Of a DNA stretch of 64,000 nucleotides, positions 10,041-20,670 are shown in pieces. The position numbers and the translations under genes were made by a program. Under the pieces are notes generated by a model. That model did not search any database, was not told the DNA's origin, and saw only the letters and a program-made list of their open reading frames with translations. The stretch is from Xiphydria camelus (Eukaryota > Arthropoda > Insecta > Hymenoptera > Xiphydriidae). Every line of letters begins with the position of its first letter. Within the stretch, counting starts at the first letter, position 1. Location of the stretch: positions 7,636,001 to 7,700,000 of the forward strand of contig OY783195.1 in NCBI GenBank assembly GCA_963678675.1, in the 5' to 3' direction.

Positions 10041-10584
10041 TTATATTGAAAATAACGCCACTCTCGCATGCATTTCTGGATAGTTTGCTCTTGTTAATTC
10101 TATAGCATTATTTTGAATTGTTTCTATTCTATGGCCGAATTCAAGAATTGATTCGTAGGGTTCTTGCCTCGCGAAAGCTAGTTCGGTTTGGCACTTGGCC
10201 TTATGCTGTTTTGGTACTAACGCTTTTCTAATTTCGTCCAATATATCTTTTACATTATTGAATTCAAAACCGGCTAAGCGTACATCTACATCACCATGAA
10301 GTTGGGCTCTCAAAATATGTATATGCTAGGCGCGGTAGATCTTGTTCGTTAACTAACTTGTATGCGTTTTCACACTTCCTTATAAATGCTAACGCAGGTA
10401 TATTACATCCATTGAAGATTGGTATTAAATCTCCTGCTTTCGCTACTCGAGAAAACGCATGATGTTCCTCTGCCATGTTTGTGTTTTTCTTTTTCTTATG
10501 TGTTTTTTTAAAGGTTAGCACGGATTGAAGATTATTTGCGAGTTCTTTTACTGTGTTTTCGGAGTTTCTGATAGTTTCCTGCAT
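10041..10584 (-). pseudogene. Gypsy-type gag relic
   Basis: Two frames with a frameshift near 10305 read as one gag protein. The N-terminal part has IPIFNGCNIPALAFIRKCENAY, a gag capsid-like start in which a substrate-like FNG is followed by the FI..C helix region, ending LPRLAY. The second part has a segment like LDEIRKALVPKQHKAKCQTELAFARQ and then a long helix. This pattern is known from arthropod Ty3/gypsy elements. No pol, protease or paired LTRs were found beside it. Upstream on the minus strand lie an untranslated region and a 44-bp tandem duplication. Confidence 0.65.
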
Positions 10585-10659
10585 TACATGAACTTATTTT
10601 AACTTGCGTCGAGATTGTCGCAGCATATCATTATGTCGGATCATGGTGGATTGTTAGCT

Positions 10660-10747
10660 CGGCGACTCGGCGGCTGTTAGATGGTTCCTTCGGTTATAAG
10701 CTTCGGCGACTCGGCGGCTGTAAGATGGTTCCTTCGGTTATAAGCTT
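10660..10747 (+). repeat. Two 44-bp tandem repeats
   Basis: A 44-bp unit beginning CGGCGACTCGGCGGCTGT is present twice in direct tandem with a single T/A difference, and the start of a third unit follows. It lies upstream of the gag relic, so it may be part of that retroelement's leader. Confidence 0.8.
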
Positions 10748-11559
10748 CGGCGACGATTGTGCGGCTGTTGGTGTTTCTTCTTCTCTTCTCCGGTTCTTCC
10801 TCCAAGCACGGACCTACCCAAAACCGTTCCCACCAGATTAAGCTACGATCTGGGCCGCTCAGATTCAGATCAATAACGGGTTCGAAGAGAAATAGGAAAA
10901 GAAGGAGATCCGTTGTCCATCGTGAGTGATGGGCGATCACACTCGGAAGGAAGATGAAGCCAGTAGCCGATGATCCGTCAAATGTCTTTATTATAATTTG
11001 GCCAAACTAATGATCTCTATGACTGAAGTAGCTATGAAACTAGCAATAAATCGTGACTCTCTTACGCGCCGCAGCACGCGGTTGCATGCAATCGCGGTGA
11101 AGTTTAAACGCGACGCGTGGCTTGCGGGCGAAAATGCAGGATGGAAGTTCCGAATCAACTCAAAGTCACTGCCGGGAAACTCGCTAATGGCTCGTTAAGG
11201 AAGAACGTGCTCGCGCGCGTCTTCCTTTGGACGCCGAGGAAACCTACCTACCCCCGATAATAAGGGAGTAGACGCGACTTGCTCGCCTCTCGAGACACCC
11301 CCGACGTCCCCTCGACGTCTGTGTACACCGACCTCGTACCCAACGTCGAGTCTTAAACAATTCACTGTGCTTTCCGTACCGAGGACGATCCCTGATCCCT
11401 CTTTCTATGTCTCCTCTTTCCCTCCTCTTTTCCTCTAACCCGACCCCTATCTCCCTCTACTCTCGGCCGACCCCACGTTGATATGATGTTTACCTTTCGC
11501 AGGAAGGGGGTGCATGCGATTGCCTCGCAAATGAAGGGCATCTCGAGAGAAAAGAGAGA
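10748..11559. other. No gene recognised
   Basis: Moderately GC-rich sequence with scattered short frames on both strands. It may be the leader and LTR of the gag relic to its left, but I see no paired repeat that proves it. Confidence 0.35.
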
Positions 11560-11599
11560 ACGTCGTAAGGAAAAATAAAATTGAACGACCGATGCAGTT

Positions 11600-12092
11600 C
11601 GCAGACCGGCACCGACACTAGAAAGTGTCTCGTCGGAAAATAATACTTTTCTCCAGTCTTCTGCAGTCTAGTGGGCATATTTTTTGGACCAAGCTAGCCA
11701 TTTCTTCATCATAACAGACGTCAGGAGTTGTTTCTTCTGCGGTCTTAAGACTTTTCTTCCATCCTCTAGGAGTCGTCTACCAACTGTGGAGTCATGAATT
11801 TTCACTCCAGCCTTTTCTAACAATAAGCCTTGTTGAAGATCAAAGCTCGATTTTCTGGGGTTCAGTTTGCTATTGCGTAAAAGAAAACATTCATCTCGAG
11901 GAATTGTTTTCCTCTTTCTTCCACATTTTCCTTTTCGTTTAACTTCCACTCGTTCATTCTCCCTTTTTTGCTTTATTATTTTGTTTACAGCTCCCAGACT
12001 CACAAAATACTCTTGCAAGGTTTCTCTACGTCATTGATGTGTGCTCACTCAATGTGATAATCTTTTCCCTTTTCCTAGGCGTGATATCCATA
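11600..12092 (-). pseudogene. Tc1-like transposase, 5' two thirds, broken
   Basis: The frame begins MDITPRKREKIITL and carries helix-turn-helix sequence typical of Tc1 transposases. It runs through GRKRKTIPRDECFLLR and HDSTVGRRLLEDG to TAEDWRKVLFSDE, which holds the first catalytic Asp. Breaks seen are a TAG after HTSMT, a frameshift near 12005, and TAG in place of the Trp codon just before TAEDW. Similarity stops shortly after SDE at about 11600, so the second and third catalytic residues are missing. No terminal repeats were identified. It is a dead fragment. Confidence 0.75.
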
Positions 12093-12509
12093 ACGTCAGA
12101 TAACCATTAAAAACTATTAGTATCAATATTTGTTATAAAATCGACAAAAAGACAAAAAAACGACTCTAAATAATCTGAAGATATGTAACTTGCATATTAA
12201 CACTAATTAAATACTGAGTAGAGGTTATGTAATATGTAATTCACGTGGAAATAACTTGCAGAATTGACAATATTATGCCGTGTTCATATTAATTCGCACA
12301 ATACTGTAATGTAGAATTGGTTCCTTCGACCAACAAATTTGATTATATCGATTAAAGGCTATTTGAAGAACACAGGCTGTCGCCTATTCAAGTCAATTAT
12401 TAATCCAAGTAATATAACTAAATCGGCATTCCCCCAGGGGTGTAATCATCGACTTAGTGAAATCTACTACATTTTTTCTAACTATACACGGAAAGAAAAA
12501 ATCAGGAAA
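12093..12509. other. No gene recognised
   Basis: AT-rich sequence with one plus-strand frame of 61 codons that has no recognisable content. No repeat structure was noticed. Confidence 0.35.
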
Positions 12510-13341
12510 TTAAAGAACCTCTAATAGATTGTTGCTGAGACCAAACCGTGCTTTTGGATTGACCCAAAGACTCGAAGCAAATGTTAATCCACTGCTGTTC
12601 ATCTACTTTAACTCTTCCTGAAAAGAACGATTCAGATTCTGCAGACCATATGATTTTTGATAATACCCATTCACCGTCACTAGTGCAAACATATTGTTGA
12701 GCTCTGTATGTATTGAAGTTATTTTCTTTTTGAAGCATGAATAATTGTGAAAATAATTCGCGACAGAAAAGTTCGTATCTTTCTTTTGATTCCTCTCGGA
12801 GTTCTTTTTCTTCGATAAGTACACAGTTTTTCAGCTTTTAACATATTAATTATAGGCAATTATTTTCCTTCATGTACACTTCAGATACGTTCGTCATTGA
12901 ACGTTTGTTGATTAGATAATGAGGTTGACTAATGAAACTAACACTGCGTCACGTGAAATTTGTTGATTAGATGATGAGGTTGACTGTAACGAAACTGATA
13001 CATTTTCAGCGCATTATTAGGCCCCGATTCTATCAAAATTAAATTTTCTACATTATTAGGCCCCAGTTCTGTCAAATTTAAATTTCCATCATTCAAATCT
13101 ACACTGTAAAATCTTCTAAGTTATCTTCACAACTTAATTTAATTGGGGGGGGGGGGGACTTCTGTACAGCATTGTTTCTGCTTGTGTGTGAACGTAGGGA
13201 ATTAATTGATGCGAACACCCTTAAACACCCAATCTCACCATATTGAACATTTTTTAGAGTTGAATGCAAAGATCTAATGTGATTTATATAATCGGAACTA
13301 CGTTGAAAATTAACGTTACAAGTGTTGCATTTAAACCTCAT
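12510..13341 (-). pseudogene. C2H2 zinc-finger protein relic
   Basis: The 5' end reads FKCNTCNVNFQRSSDYINHI, a C2H2 finger, followed by a second degenerate Cys/His motif (IGCLRVFASINSLRSH). Similar N-terminal fingers occur in repetitive transposon-associated proteins of arthropods (known in general, family not certain). A 14-G run (13143-13156) and a frameshift near 13100 break the frame. A different frame then continues through NLTELGPNNVENLIL. Farther on, 12510-12830 is open in two frames but not recognisable. Most likely this is a decayed transposon gene. A host gene relic is possible. Confidence 0.45.
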
Positions 13342-13627
13342 TTTTTTGCTGTATATTTGGATTAATGTTTTCGTTTTCTATTTCCTGTTGAAGTCGATGT
13401 GTAATTGCACCAATTAATGCTTTGTTTCCCTACTGTATTTATCACTTGGTAAATTAATATTGAATAGTGCTTTCTGAATAAAGACCCAGATTGCTTCTGA
13501 TCGACTCGTACAGGAACAATGTAACGCAGTAAGAGTGGCGAAAGTTATAGAATTGCTTGTAAAAATGAGGTTGCTTCGTACATTGTTGGGTTATCTACAG
13601 AGTCATTTATGTAAACATAAAAGGTGT
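13342..13627. other. No gene recognised
   Basis: AT-rich spacer without a supported feature. Confidence 0.3.
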
Positions 13628-13822
13628 TTAATGTGGAGAAGGATGGATTCTTACTACATCTGAGCTACAGTTAATTCCTTATTAATAGCAAATACATGAC
13701 CAGTCGCTTGGTCTTACTATATCAACCGTGTGAACGCGTCAAAAGTCAGTTCGCTTCTGCCCCTCGGACCTTTATTTCCGAACCTAAAACTTGGGGAAAG
13801 TGAGCGGTGGGAAAGGAGGAGT
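13628..13822 (+). repeat. 195-bp dispersed repeat, copy 2
   Basis: Same start and end as the copy at 719. Next to the copy at 24443 it shares GTGAACGCGTC, which copy 1 lacks, so copies 2 and 3 are the closer pair. No target duplication is visible. Confidence 0.65.
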
Positions 13823-14090
13823 GCACACGGTCACTTATCTACACAGTTGCCTCACTCCGGCCAGGTCACAGGAGAGGGGATAGGCTATGACGTAGCTCAG
13901 AATGTACGAGCGGCTCGAGCCTATGGGCCGGTTGGGACGCATTGAACACAACGAAACCGAAACAAGTGCGAAGAAATAGCAGTTTTTCGACCACCGCTCA
14001 GTTAGCACAGGGTTCTCAGGGTTGCAAATTTGGATTTATACTACCAGTACAGGTCCAAAACCCCTAAGCAAGAAACCGCTAATGCTCCAT
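13823..14090. other. Spacer with a shared short block
   Basis: A GTCACAGGAGAGGG block near 13867 also occurs near 5627, in two otherwise different contexts. No gene is seen. Confidence 0.3.
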
Positions 14091-15250
14091 TTAATGTAGG
14101 TTATTATTAATTTTTGCCTTGGCGAGAACTCGGTGTTTCAAAACGTAGACACGATCGTACCTAATACGCTTCACGTGGCACCTAGATTCGATATGTCCCT
14201 TCCGTTTACAATAATCGCAGCGCAGTGGTTCTGATCGCGAGAAATGTTCACCTTCCTGTCGCTTCCTGTCGTTGTAGTCTCTTCTAAAATGTCCCGGTTT
14301 CCCGCAGTTGTAGTAAACCACGGATAACGCATCGTTCGAGTTCGCGGCCGAATGTCTAATTTCATTTACGCTAGCTACTCGAGGTCTATTTCGCGAGTGC
14401 TTCGGTTCGTACTTTTCATTCAAATTTCGGACGCGTGAACGTTCCTTTTCGTACTCTTCCTCGGTAACGGCGAGATTAATGGCATCTAGTAAATCTCGTG
14501 GTCCTCGATGTCGCACAGGTAGTTCGATCCTACTCGTGAGGCCTTTGATAAAGCAATTGCGCGCGTTTTGCTTAGCTCGCGATTTTACTCCGCGTGTAAT
14601 TTCGCCCTCACATTTCCGATCTACCGCCTCTGATATATTGAATAATAATTTTTTTACACGATATCCACATGCGTCGAATCGAGTGTTCTACGCGGCGCAA
14701 AAGCACGTTCTAAATCATCCAGGAATTCGTTTAAATTGAGCTCGTTGTCCGAATCAAGCAAGTAGATTTTCGCGTCCCCGACGATTTTCTGGCCAATGAT
14801 TTTGATTAGGAACTGCTGATCAGCAGGTCTCACCAACTTCCAAATATCTCTACAATCTTTCGCGAATTGTCGTAGGTACTGGTAGGGATTTCCCGTTAAA
14901 CTTCGGTATGAGTTCTGACGCTATTTTTAATGAGATATAGCGCGTTTTATCACATTTTCGGCTCGAAGTGTCTGATGTGGATTCTTGTTCCGACGGATCA
15001 TCTCGAATTGAAGATCCGACTGCCGTACGTGTAAATAAGTTTGCTTGCGATGGTAGAGTCGATGTATCTTATCCCCGTATTACACTCGTCAGTCACGATT
15101 CCGGACGGCTTCTCATTTTTTTCATTTTTTTTTGAGGATAAACTCTATATTCGCGTGTATTGGGAAGTACTCGCGAGTACTACGCGTGCCATCCGGTCTT
15201 CTCCTGTTGCTCGGCACGGATTTAGAGGCACTGTTTTGTAGCTATATAGA
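14091..15250 (-). pseudogene. Gypsy-type gag relic with zinc knuckles
   Basis: Minus-strand frames from about 15190 down to 14091 read as one gag. A start near MARVVLAS is followed by stops, then a capsid part (MVRPADQQFLIKIIGQKI...DDLERAFAPRR). After a frameshift near 14690 comes a C-terminal capsid helix region and two zinc knuckles. The second knuckle, CDYCKRKGHIESRC, is intact. The first has lost two Cys residues to Tyr (YYNCGKPGHFRRDY). Gag packages the RNA in gypsy elements. No pol follows. A block on the minus strand near 15405, TGGCGACCAAGAGG, could be a primer binding site, which would put a 5' LTR to its right, but the LTR-like repeat at 15731 starts 320 bp away. Confidence 0.65.
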
Positions 15251-15730
15251 AGCAGCAAAGTTAATATACAATCGGTAATTTAGTGCTCGAATCCGATAAA
15301 GTCAAGACAATTAGAAATGCGGCAAACGACGACGCTGGACTAAAGAAAGGAACCGGGGATCTCCGAGAGGTTTGTATTGTTTTTGAACCCCTCTTGGTCG
15401 CCATTATGCCTTAAGATGATTGGTCCGAAGCGGCACTAGGACTGTTTGTAATTTACATTTGTCGTCGATCGAGTGCATATGTACATCCGACGTCCGACGT
15501 CCGACGAAATAAATTCAGATATAATGTGCATGTATCGAATATTGTGAAACTTACTATGTTTAACTGAATTATAAAATTTGATTTCATCCCAATATACGCA
15601 ATAATAGATATCAATGGATTCTTGAAAAATTAAATAAATCAAATTTTAAATAATATGGTTATTGGAAATTGTATCTAGATCTCTACGATCAAAATGCATG
15701 AAAGTTGTGGTCAAATTCTTTAAATCAAAG
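15251..15730. other. Presumed gag leader and unassigned spacer
   Basis: No protein-coding content. It contains a GACGTCC run at 15486-15506 and the possible primer-binding site mentioned for the gag relic. Confidence 0.3.
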
Positions 15731-16469
15731 TGTTCGCGCCGCTGCTGCGCGAACGGCTCAGTTGATCGGTGTCGCGCGATTAGGATTTCGGAATCTGCAC
15801 GGGGTTGTAAATCCCATGCACAGGTTGCAGTGACGCGACGGGAATGCCGAACTTACCGAAAGAGATTTTTCACTCAATCGATTGATTCGAATTAAAACTC
15901 GTGGTCTTTAATCTCACATAACTATATTTTAGAACACACGATACAATCTTCGGTAGGAAATGAACGGAATCACATTCGCTCGGCGCGAGACCTCGGCGGT
16001 TAGAATCAAAGTCGCTCGGCGCGAAACCTCGGCGGTCAGAATCAAAGTCGTAGCAGAGAAACAGTGTAGAGTAGTGGAGAACGATGCATTTTGAATTTCG
16101 CTTTTGTACGCGATTGCGGACCATGGAGAAACGCCATAATCCGGAACCGAGCATTCTAGACGGCTCCTGAAATACCGAAATTTCGAGAACGCTTGACAGT
16201 TGTTTTTCTACCCCCTCCTGCGTGTGTATAATTTGATCGTTCCGCCGAGTTCTTCAAATTCGGCAACTAAAGCCTTAATTACCCCGGCCGGACGCGCATC
16301 CTTTAACGGTAGTCTTTGGTAGTGTGCAGTCCTGCAATCACCTGGCCGGAAACTTACAGAAGTGCAAAACAAATTTGCAGCCTGCCCGCGTCATACATTC
16401 CGATCGACGGTTATCGGTCTAAACTCCAGGTAGCTAAGATCGGGCTTCCGACCATCACGCGACGGAACA
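15731..16469. mobile_element. Diverged LTR related to the 712-bp family
   Basis: The block starts TGTTCGCGCC and ends CGACGGAACA, the same end as the 712-bp solo LTRs. Internal motifs also follow them loosely (GGTTGTAAATCCC, CTCCAGGTAGC). No convincing target duplication is seen. It contains a 36-bp direct tandem pair near 15985-16056 (units with TCGCTCGGCGCGA). It lies upstream, on the minus strand, of the gag relic and could be its 5' LTR, but the distance makes that uncertain. Confidence 0.55.
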
Positions 16470-16610
16470 TCAGTAAAGGTGCGCAATGCGTTTGACGCTA
16501 GCGGCAGACGCGTCTAGGTACGTTTCCTATGAAGCGTCAAACGCACGCTGTTGTCGCGTGCTGAAACGAGTGGAAGGTGCACGAAGTGGTACGTGGTTTG
16601 AGCATTGACC

Positions 16611-17480
16611 ATGAGCAAACACGAAATTTTGTTGTACCTTCTGTTAGAAGAAAATGAAGATGAAGAAATATTATTACAACAAAATATTCACGATACAAAT
16701 GCAGTGTCCGGTCGCCGCGCGATCACTTTGTTGCGATCTCCTCAGGTCGTAAGGCTGAGGACACGTGTGACACGACCGATTGTCCGGACTGCCGGAAGGG
16801 TATCGTTTCACCCCTATCGGCTAGTTCTGATGAGATTAATTGGCAATTACAAACATAACTATATTTAATTTGGTAAACTCAATTTACAAAATTGACAAAT
16901 GTCGCGATGATTGACCCGGCGAGGCTCTTTGATCGGCCTTGTTCGACTGCGGGTGCGTTGGTTGAGAGACTGATTTGCACTGCCGAGGAAGCAGTTCATT
17001 TCCGCCTACCTTAGTGGCGTTTTGCCGGTGGAAGGGGGTAGCGTCACTTGAATCTCACAAAGATCGGTGTGCGAGGGGCTGGTACCGTTGCTGGAGGTAC
17101 CTGGGCGACGAACGTTCGTCTTCGACCGTGACGACGCGTTCGCCCACCCTTCACGGTCTAATTGCCCTTATCGGGCCGGGGTACACCACTCCTTGGGTTT
17201 CCCGACCGGCCATCGACTCGCCGGTAAATTTGCAGCGAGCCGTCCCGCATTTACCTCCAGGAAGGCGCAAATCCGTGTTTTTATAATACGCGATAGCCGA
17301 AATGAACAGTTTCCTCGTAGGCGGGATTACTGCTAAATTGAGGTAAAGGTTTCGAGCGGTTGGCCGTTAAGCGCACGGACCGAACCCTCCAGGTCCTGTC
17401 AATACGCGACGGAACATGCAGAAACGCATCCTTTATTTAAGTCGAGACGTGAGGAGGGCTGTTTTGTAAAGGAGATTTGA
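16611..17480 (+). pseudogene. Harbinger transposase N-terminus interrupted by an LTR
   Basis: The first 31 codons (from ATG 16611) are acidic and helical, starting MSKHEILLYLLLEE. The frame is broken by the solo LTR at 16705. It resumes in phase after the LTR at 17422 with THPLFKSRREEGCF, a motif known at this place in Harbinger transposases, and hits TGA at 17478. The exact 5-bp duplication TGCAG shows the frame was open before the LTR arrived. The element was already internally deleted, because the catalytic domain is missing downstream. Confidence 0.7.
16705..17416. mobile_element. Solo LTR (712 bp), copy 2
   Basis: Same ends and same length as the copy at 6529. It is flanked by the perfect 5-bp target duplication TGCAG (16700-16704 and 17417-17421). 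It interrupts a Harbinger-type coding frame in a way that leaves both halves readable. It is therefore a recent insertion that later lost its internal part. Confidence 0.92.
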
Positions 17481-17786
17481 TAAATCATACAAACAAGGAA
17501 ATTCGGACACGCATTCTACTAATTTTTCATCTTCTGTAACAGAAAATAGAACTTTTGCCTCGTTTGCTTGAGTCATCGTGACCAATCGACGTAGAATTTT
17601 CAACTGCGGCTGCGTCTATACTGCTCTCCGAGAGGTACAACCGTGCGGCGCTACCTGCTTGCGATTGACGCATGCCGGCTGACGCATTTAAGGAAACGAT
17701 CCTATTTGAATCTCATTGGAGTAGTGTGCAGTGGCGGCCGCATTGCGGCAGTCGCGTGCGTCTGACGCTTCATAGGAAACGCACCT

Positions 17787-17937
17787 TTAGGCCAAGCGAA
17801 CGTTGAGACGCAGTTCAGTGAGGTGACGCAGGGCGACCGTTGCCTCTATACCTATATATAGAATAGATATAGGTATAGAGGCAACGGTCGCCCTGCGTCA
17901 CCTCACTGAACTGCGTCTCAACGTTCGCCTGGCCTAA
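17787..17937. mobile_element. 151-bp near-perfect hairpin MITE
   Basis: Two 70-bp arms, 17787-17856 and 17868-17937, are complementary at 69 of 70 positions and enclose an 11-bp loop. If TA is taken as the target duplication, the element proper starts GGCCAAGCGAACGTTGAG, which fits a mariner-type foldback. It starts immediately at the right end of the Harbinger-like element. RNA from it would fold into one long hairpin. Confidence 0.85.
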
Positions 17938-18610
17938 TCGCTAGATTCGCAGTACCGTGGGCCGGCGGCCTACGTGGAATTTCCGCGCGTCTCACCGCAC
18001 GTAGATTTCCCCCTCCAGCGGAGGAAATCCTTTCGGATTCTCGTTCCGCGTGCTCGCATTACTCTCTTGTCTTCGAACCGTCCTACTGGACGGTCGCGCG
18101 TTACGCTAGTGCTCGACCCGAGTCCCGACACGTGCACGACCTAATCGCAGTTCGTCGCGTAACATTCGCGTGCACCGTTCCCGATTCTGCGTCGATTCGT
18201 GTTCCGGGTAACGCGTAACTTCGCGTCACTAGTGCTCGGCTCGAGCTCCACCACGTGCACGACCAAATCGCGGTACGGCGCGTACATCCTCGCGTCCATC
18301 AGTGCTCGATCTCGCGTCGTGTCGTGCTACGGAAACCGCGTACCTTCGCGTTACAAGTGCGCGTCCTCGCGTCGGAATCGTGCTACAGGAGAGTCGCCGC
18401 GCATCGCCTAAGTTCGCGATCCAGTGCACTCGCCGCACATCGCGTAACTTCGCGATCCACCGTACACGCCATTTCCGTTCGCAGACCGCTCCGAAGCAAT
18501 CGTAGAGCATCGCGTGCTTGCGCGATCTATTCGTATCCGCCGATTCCGTCGAAGCATGCTCCGGAATAGTCGGAATAGCCGGCATACACCGCGCACTTGC
18601 AGTTTTCTCT
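17938..18610. repeat. Degenerate GC-rich repeat block, left part
   Basis: Loose repeats built on CGCGTAACTTCGCG, GTGCTCG and CACGTGCACGACC motifs occur every 50-80 bp. Similar material continues at 23220-23550, on the far side of ISL2EU copy B and the large palindrome, so the block was probably continuous before those insertions. Long frames on both strands here come from GC bias and do not look like genes. Confidence 0.5.
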
Positions 18611-18820
18611 ATTGGGACCGTGCAACATCCGTACAGTGACACCTGGTGGCAGTAGTCGGCGAAAAATCGGCACTTTTATACAGTACCAAATACGATAAGA
18701 ATATAGAAATCCTCGGCAAAACCAATTAGTGAACAAAAATATGAATGTTTTTCATCAGGTGTATTTTATAGCAATTATTTATATGTATAGAATTGCAATA
18801 AACAGTAAGTATAACATTTA

Positions 18821-19077
18821 GGGCCGGTTTATTCACCTTCAGATACGTTGACTGCCATATAATGTACTTTAACTCGGCAGCGGTGGTGGCTGGCAGTGAA
18901 CGAGTTACATTTACCCAGCAGATACCTTGGATACAATTTTACCGTGTTATGCAATAACGGATTAAGCGTTATGGCATAGCATGTCGCTTAATCCACTTTT
19001 GCATAACGCGGTCCAACAATTGCTTCAACAGAAATTATTTTTCAAGTAAATTTATCAGAAGGTGAATAAAGCGGTCC
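18821..19077. mobile_element. Harbinger-type MITE nested in ISL2EU copy B
   Basis: Same element and same insertion point as 1709-1965 in copy A. The left TTA duplication is at 18818-18820. The right one is lost because about 25 bp just beyond the MITE are deleted in this copy. Confidence 0.78.
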
Positions 19078-19200
19078 ACTTTCAAAATTGAAGTTATGAC
19101 AATGTTAAAACCAAGCAGGGGCTGTGAATGCGCTCGCAATCCCGTACTTTTCTCGGAAGGCTAATTGCCGGACGGCTCCTAATGAATTGTTAAAGATGGC

Positions 19201-19542
19201 ATGATTTTAAAAATTGTTGAATTTAAGTGTCCTATCAGCTGCGAAGAAAAGCAAATAGTAGATGGAGATGTATGCAATGTTAGCTATCTAGAATTTAGAG
19301 ATGGATCCATTTGTTTGAAAGAAAGTCACATATATTATACACAGTGCCAAATCCAATTATATATTAGTGGACTAAGTGTCTGCGATTTATTTCTCTGGTC
19401 GCCATTAGGAAGCTATTGCGTACCTGTTCATCGTGATGAAACATTTATAGAAAGAGTTGTTCTACAATGTGAAAGTTTTTATTTCACACACTATTTACCA
19501 GAAGTTTATAAGATATTAGAAAGAAAAAAGGGATCAAAGTAG
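19201..19542 (+). pseudogene. YqaJ-type nuclease, C-terminal part only
   Basis: The 113-residue frame begins at the strand with the catalytic E-x-K (KIVEFKCP) and runs to the end (ERKKGSK), without the two frameshifts that spoil this part in copy A. Everything upstream, including the W..R..R and SPDG motifs, has been removed by a deletion joining 19183 to the equivalent of 2656 in copy A. With those residues missing it cannot be an active nuclease. Confidence 0.8.
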
Positions 19543-19885
19543 TAATTTCATTGCTAATCCGAAACGTTAGTTTGCTGGTGCTGATATTTTCTTAGACTTT
19601 GTTCTCATTTCTTTGGCTAATTGACGACGAGGACGGCGACGACGAAGACGACGACAATGGCGAGTAGTAATTGCATTGCTAATCCGAAACGTAAGTTTAC
19701 TGGTGTTGATATTTTCTTAGACTTTTTTCTCATTTCTTTGGCTAATTGACGACGATGACGGCGACGACGAGGATGAGGACAACGAGGACGGCGACGACGA
19801 AGATGAAGACAACGAGGACGGCGACGAGGAGGACGACAACGACGAAGACGACGAAGACGAGGACGGCGACATATTGAATGGAGAA
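19541..19885 (+). repeat. Duplicated block with GAC/GAG-rich trinucleotide repeats
   Basis: A segment of about 92 bp (starting at the YqaJ stop codon) occurs at 19541-19632 and again at 19664-19755. Each is followed by GACGAC/GAGGAC-type repeats. In one plus-strand frame the second run gives an Asp/Glu-rich stretch ending near LLQKLGGAPRQRY. This looks like microsatellite growth plus a local tandem duplication after copy B lost function. Confidence 0.7.
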
Positions 19886-19984
19886 GACAGCAACGACGTC
19901 ATGCTGCTGCAAAAGCTTGGGGGAGCGCCGCGACAGCGGTACTAGGGCGATAGCCCCTTAGTATACAATAAAAAATGCAATATT

Positions 19985-20670
19985 ATCAGGTGTATTTTAT
20001 AGCAATTATTTATATGTATAGAATTACAATAAGCAAATAGGAGAATGCGGAACAGCGCAGAAGGTTACTTTAGATGTGGCAGTTGGAAATGATTCAGCGG
20101 TGGATGAATGTAAAGATAGAGGAATTCATTTTCACGGATCAGTTACAAACGATGAACAACTCATAGATCGTACTGGTGTATCATTTGATCATTTTCATTC
20201 CCTAATTTTTTGTTCACTTTTGGAAATGCAACAATGCCTGATTGTTTCAAGGCCCAATATGCCGATACTCGAGTGATCATTGACTGCTCTGAGTTCAGAA
20301 TTGACGTTCCTTCTGCTGTTGATGATCGTGTGTATTGTTACTCACATTATAAAAAATAAGGGCGGTAGAAACAGTGACTCACAGATAACAATTGAGACCG
20401 GTCTCATAGACTTGTTACAGGACGGCGATATAGTTTTGGCGGATAAAGAATTTCCAGAAATAAAAACCACACTCGACAGCGCAGGGAAAAAGGTAATTCT
20501 AGTTATGCCACCTTTTTTGGAAAAGAACTTTCACTTTTCCAAAGAGAAAACTGAACAAACTTATTCTACTGCAAAAGTTAGAATACACGTCGAAAGAATC
20601 ATGCAGCGTTTAAGAACTCATCAGATCTTGAATAAAATTCCTGAACATATGTTTTACTACATTGATGCAA
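19985..20670 (+). pseudogene. Second, diverged ISL2EU transposase (fragment)
   Basis: A left-end-like segment shared with the ISL2EU copies (ATTTATATGTATAGAATT) is followed by plus-strand frames matching the transposase: IDCSEF-type first catalytic motif, a segment starting DGDIVLADKEFPEIK (second Asp), MPPFLEK, and RIHVERIM (catalytic Glu). Most positions match the copy B transposase but many differ, so it is a relative, not a duplicate. Internal deletions and stops break it. It lies tail to tail with the copy B transposase and both stop at about 20670. Confidence 0.7.

Larger units (their letters stand above)
16476..17786 (+). mobile_element. Harbinger-like element split by a solo LTR
   Basis: The right end, read inverted, begins AGGTGCGTTTCCTATGAAG. 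The left side has AGGTGCG at 16477 and a longer match AGGTACGTTTCCTATGAAG at 16515, so the left end seems to carry an extra or rearranged 40 bp. Between them are the first codons of a Harbinger-type transposase and non-coding sequence. The solo LTR at 16705-17416 sits in that coding part. Both outer ends are next to TAA/TTA, not as a clean direct duplication. Confidence 0.6.

Noticed and set aside
15383..15410. Primer-binding site TGGCGACCAAGAGG for the gag relic at 14091
   Set aside because: The match to a typical TGGCGCC-type site is partial and the nearest LTR-like repeat is 320 bp away. Mentioned but not listed as a feature.
18199..18642. Several overlapping ORFs on both strands in the GC-rich block
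   Set aside because: Open frames on both strands at once, Arg/Ser-rich peptides and no motif: a product of GC-rich degenerate repeats that lack stop codons.
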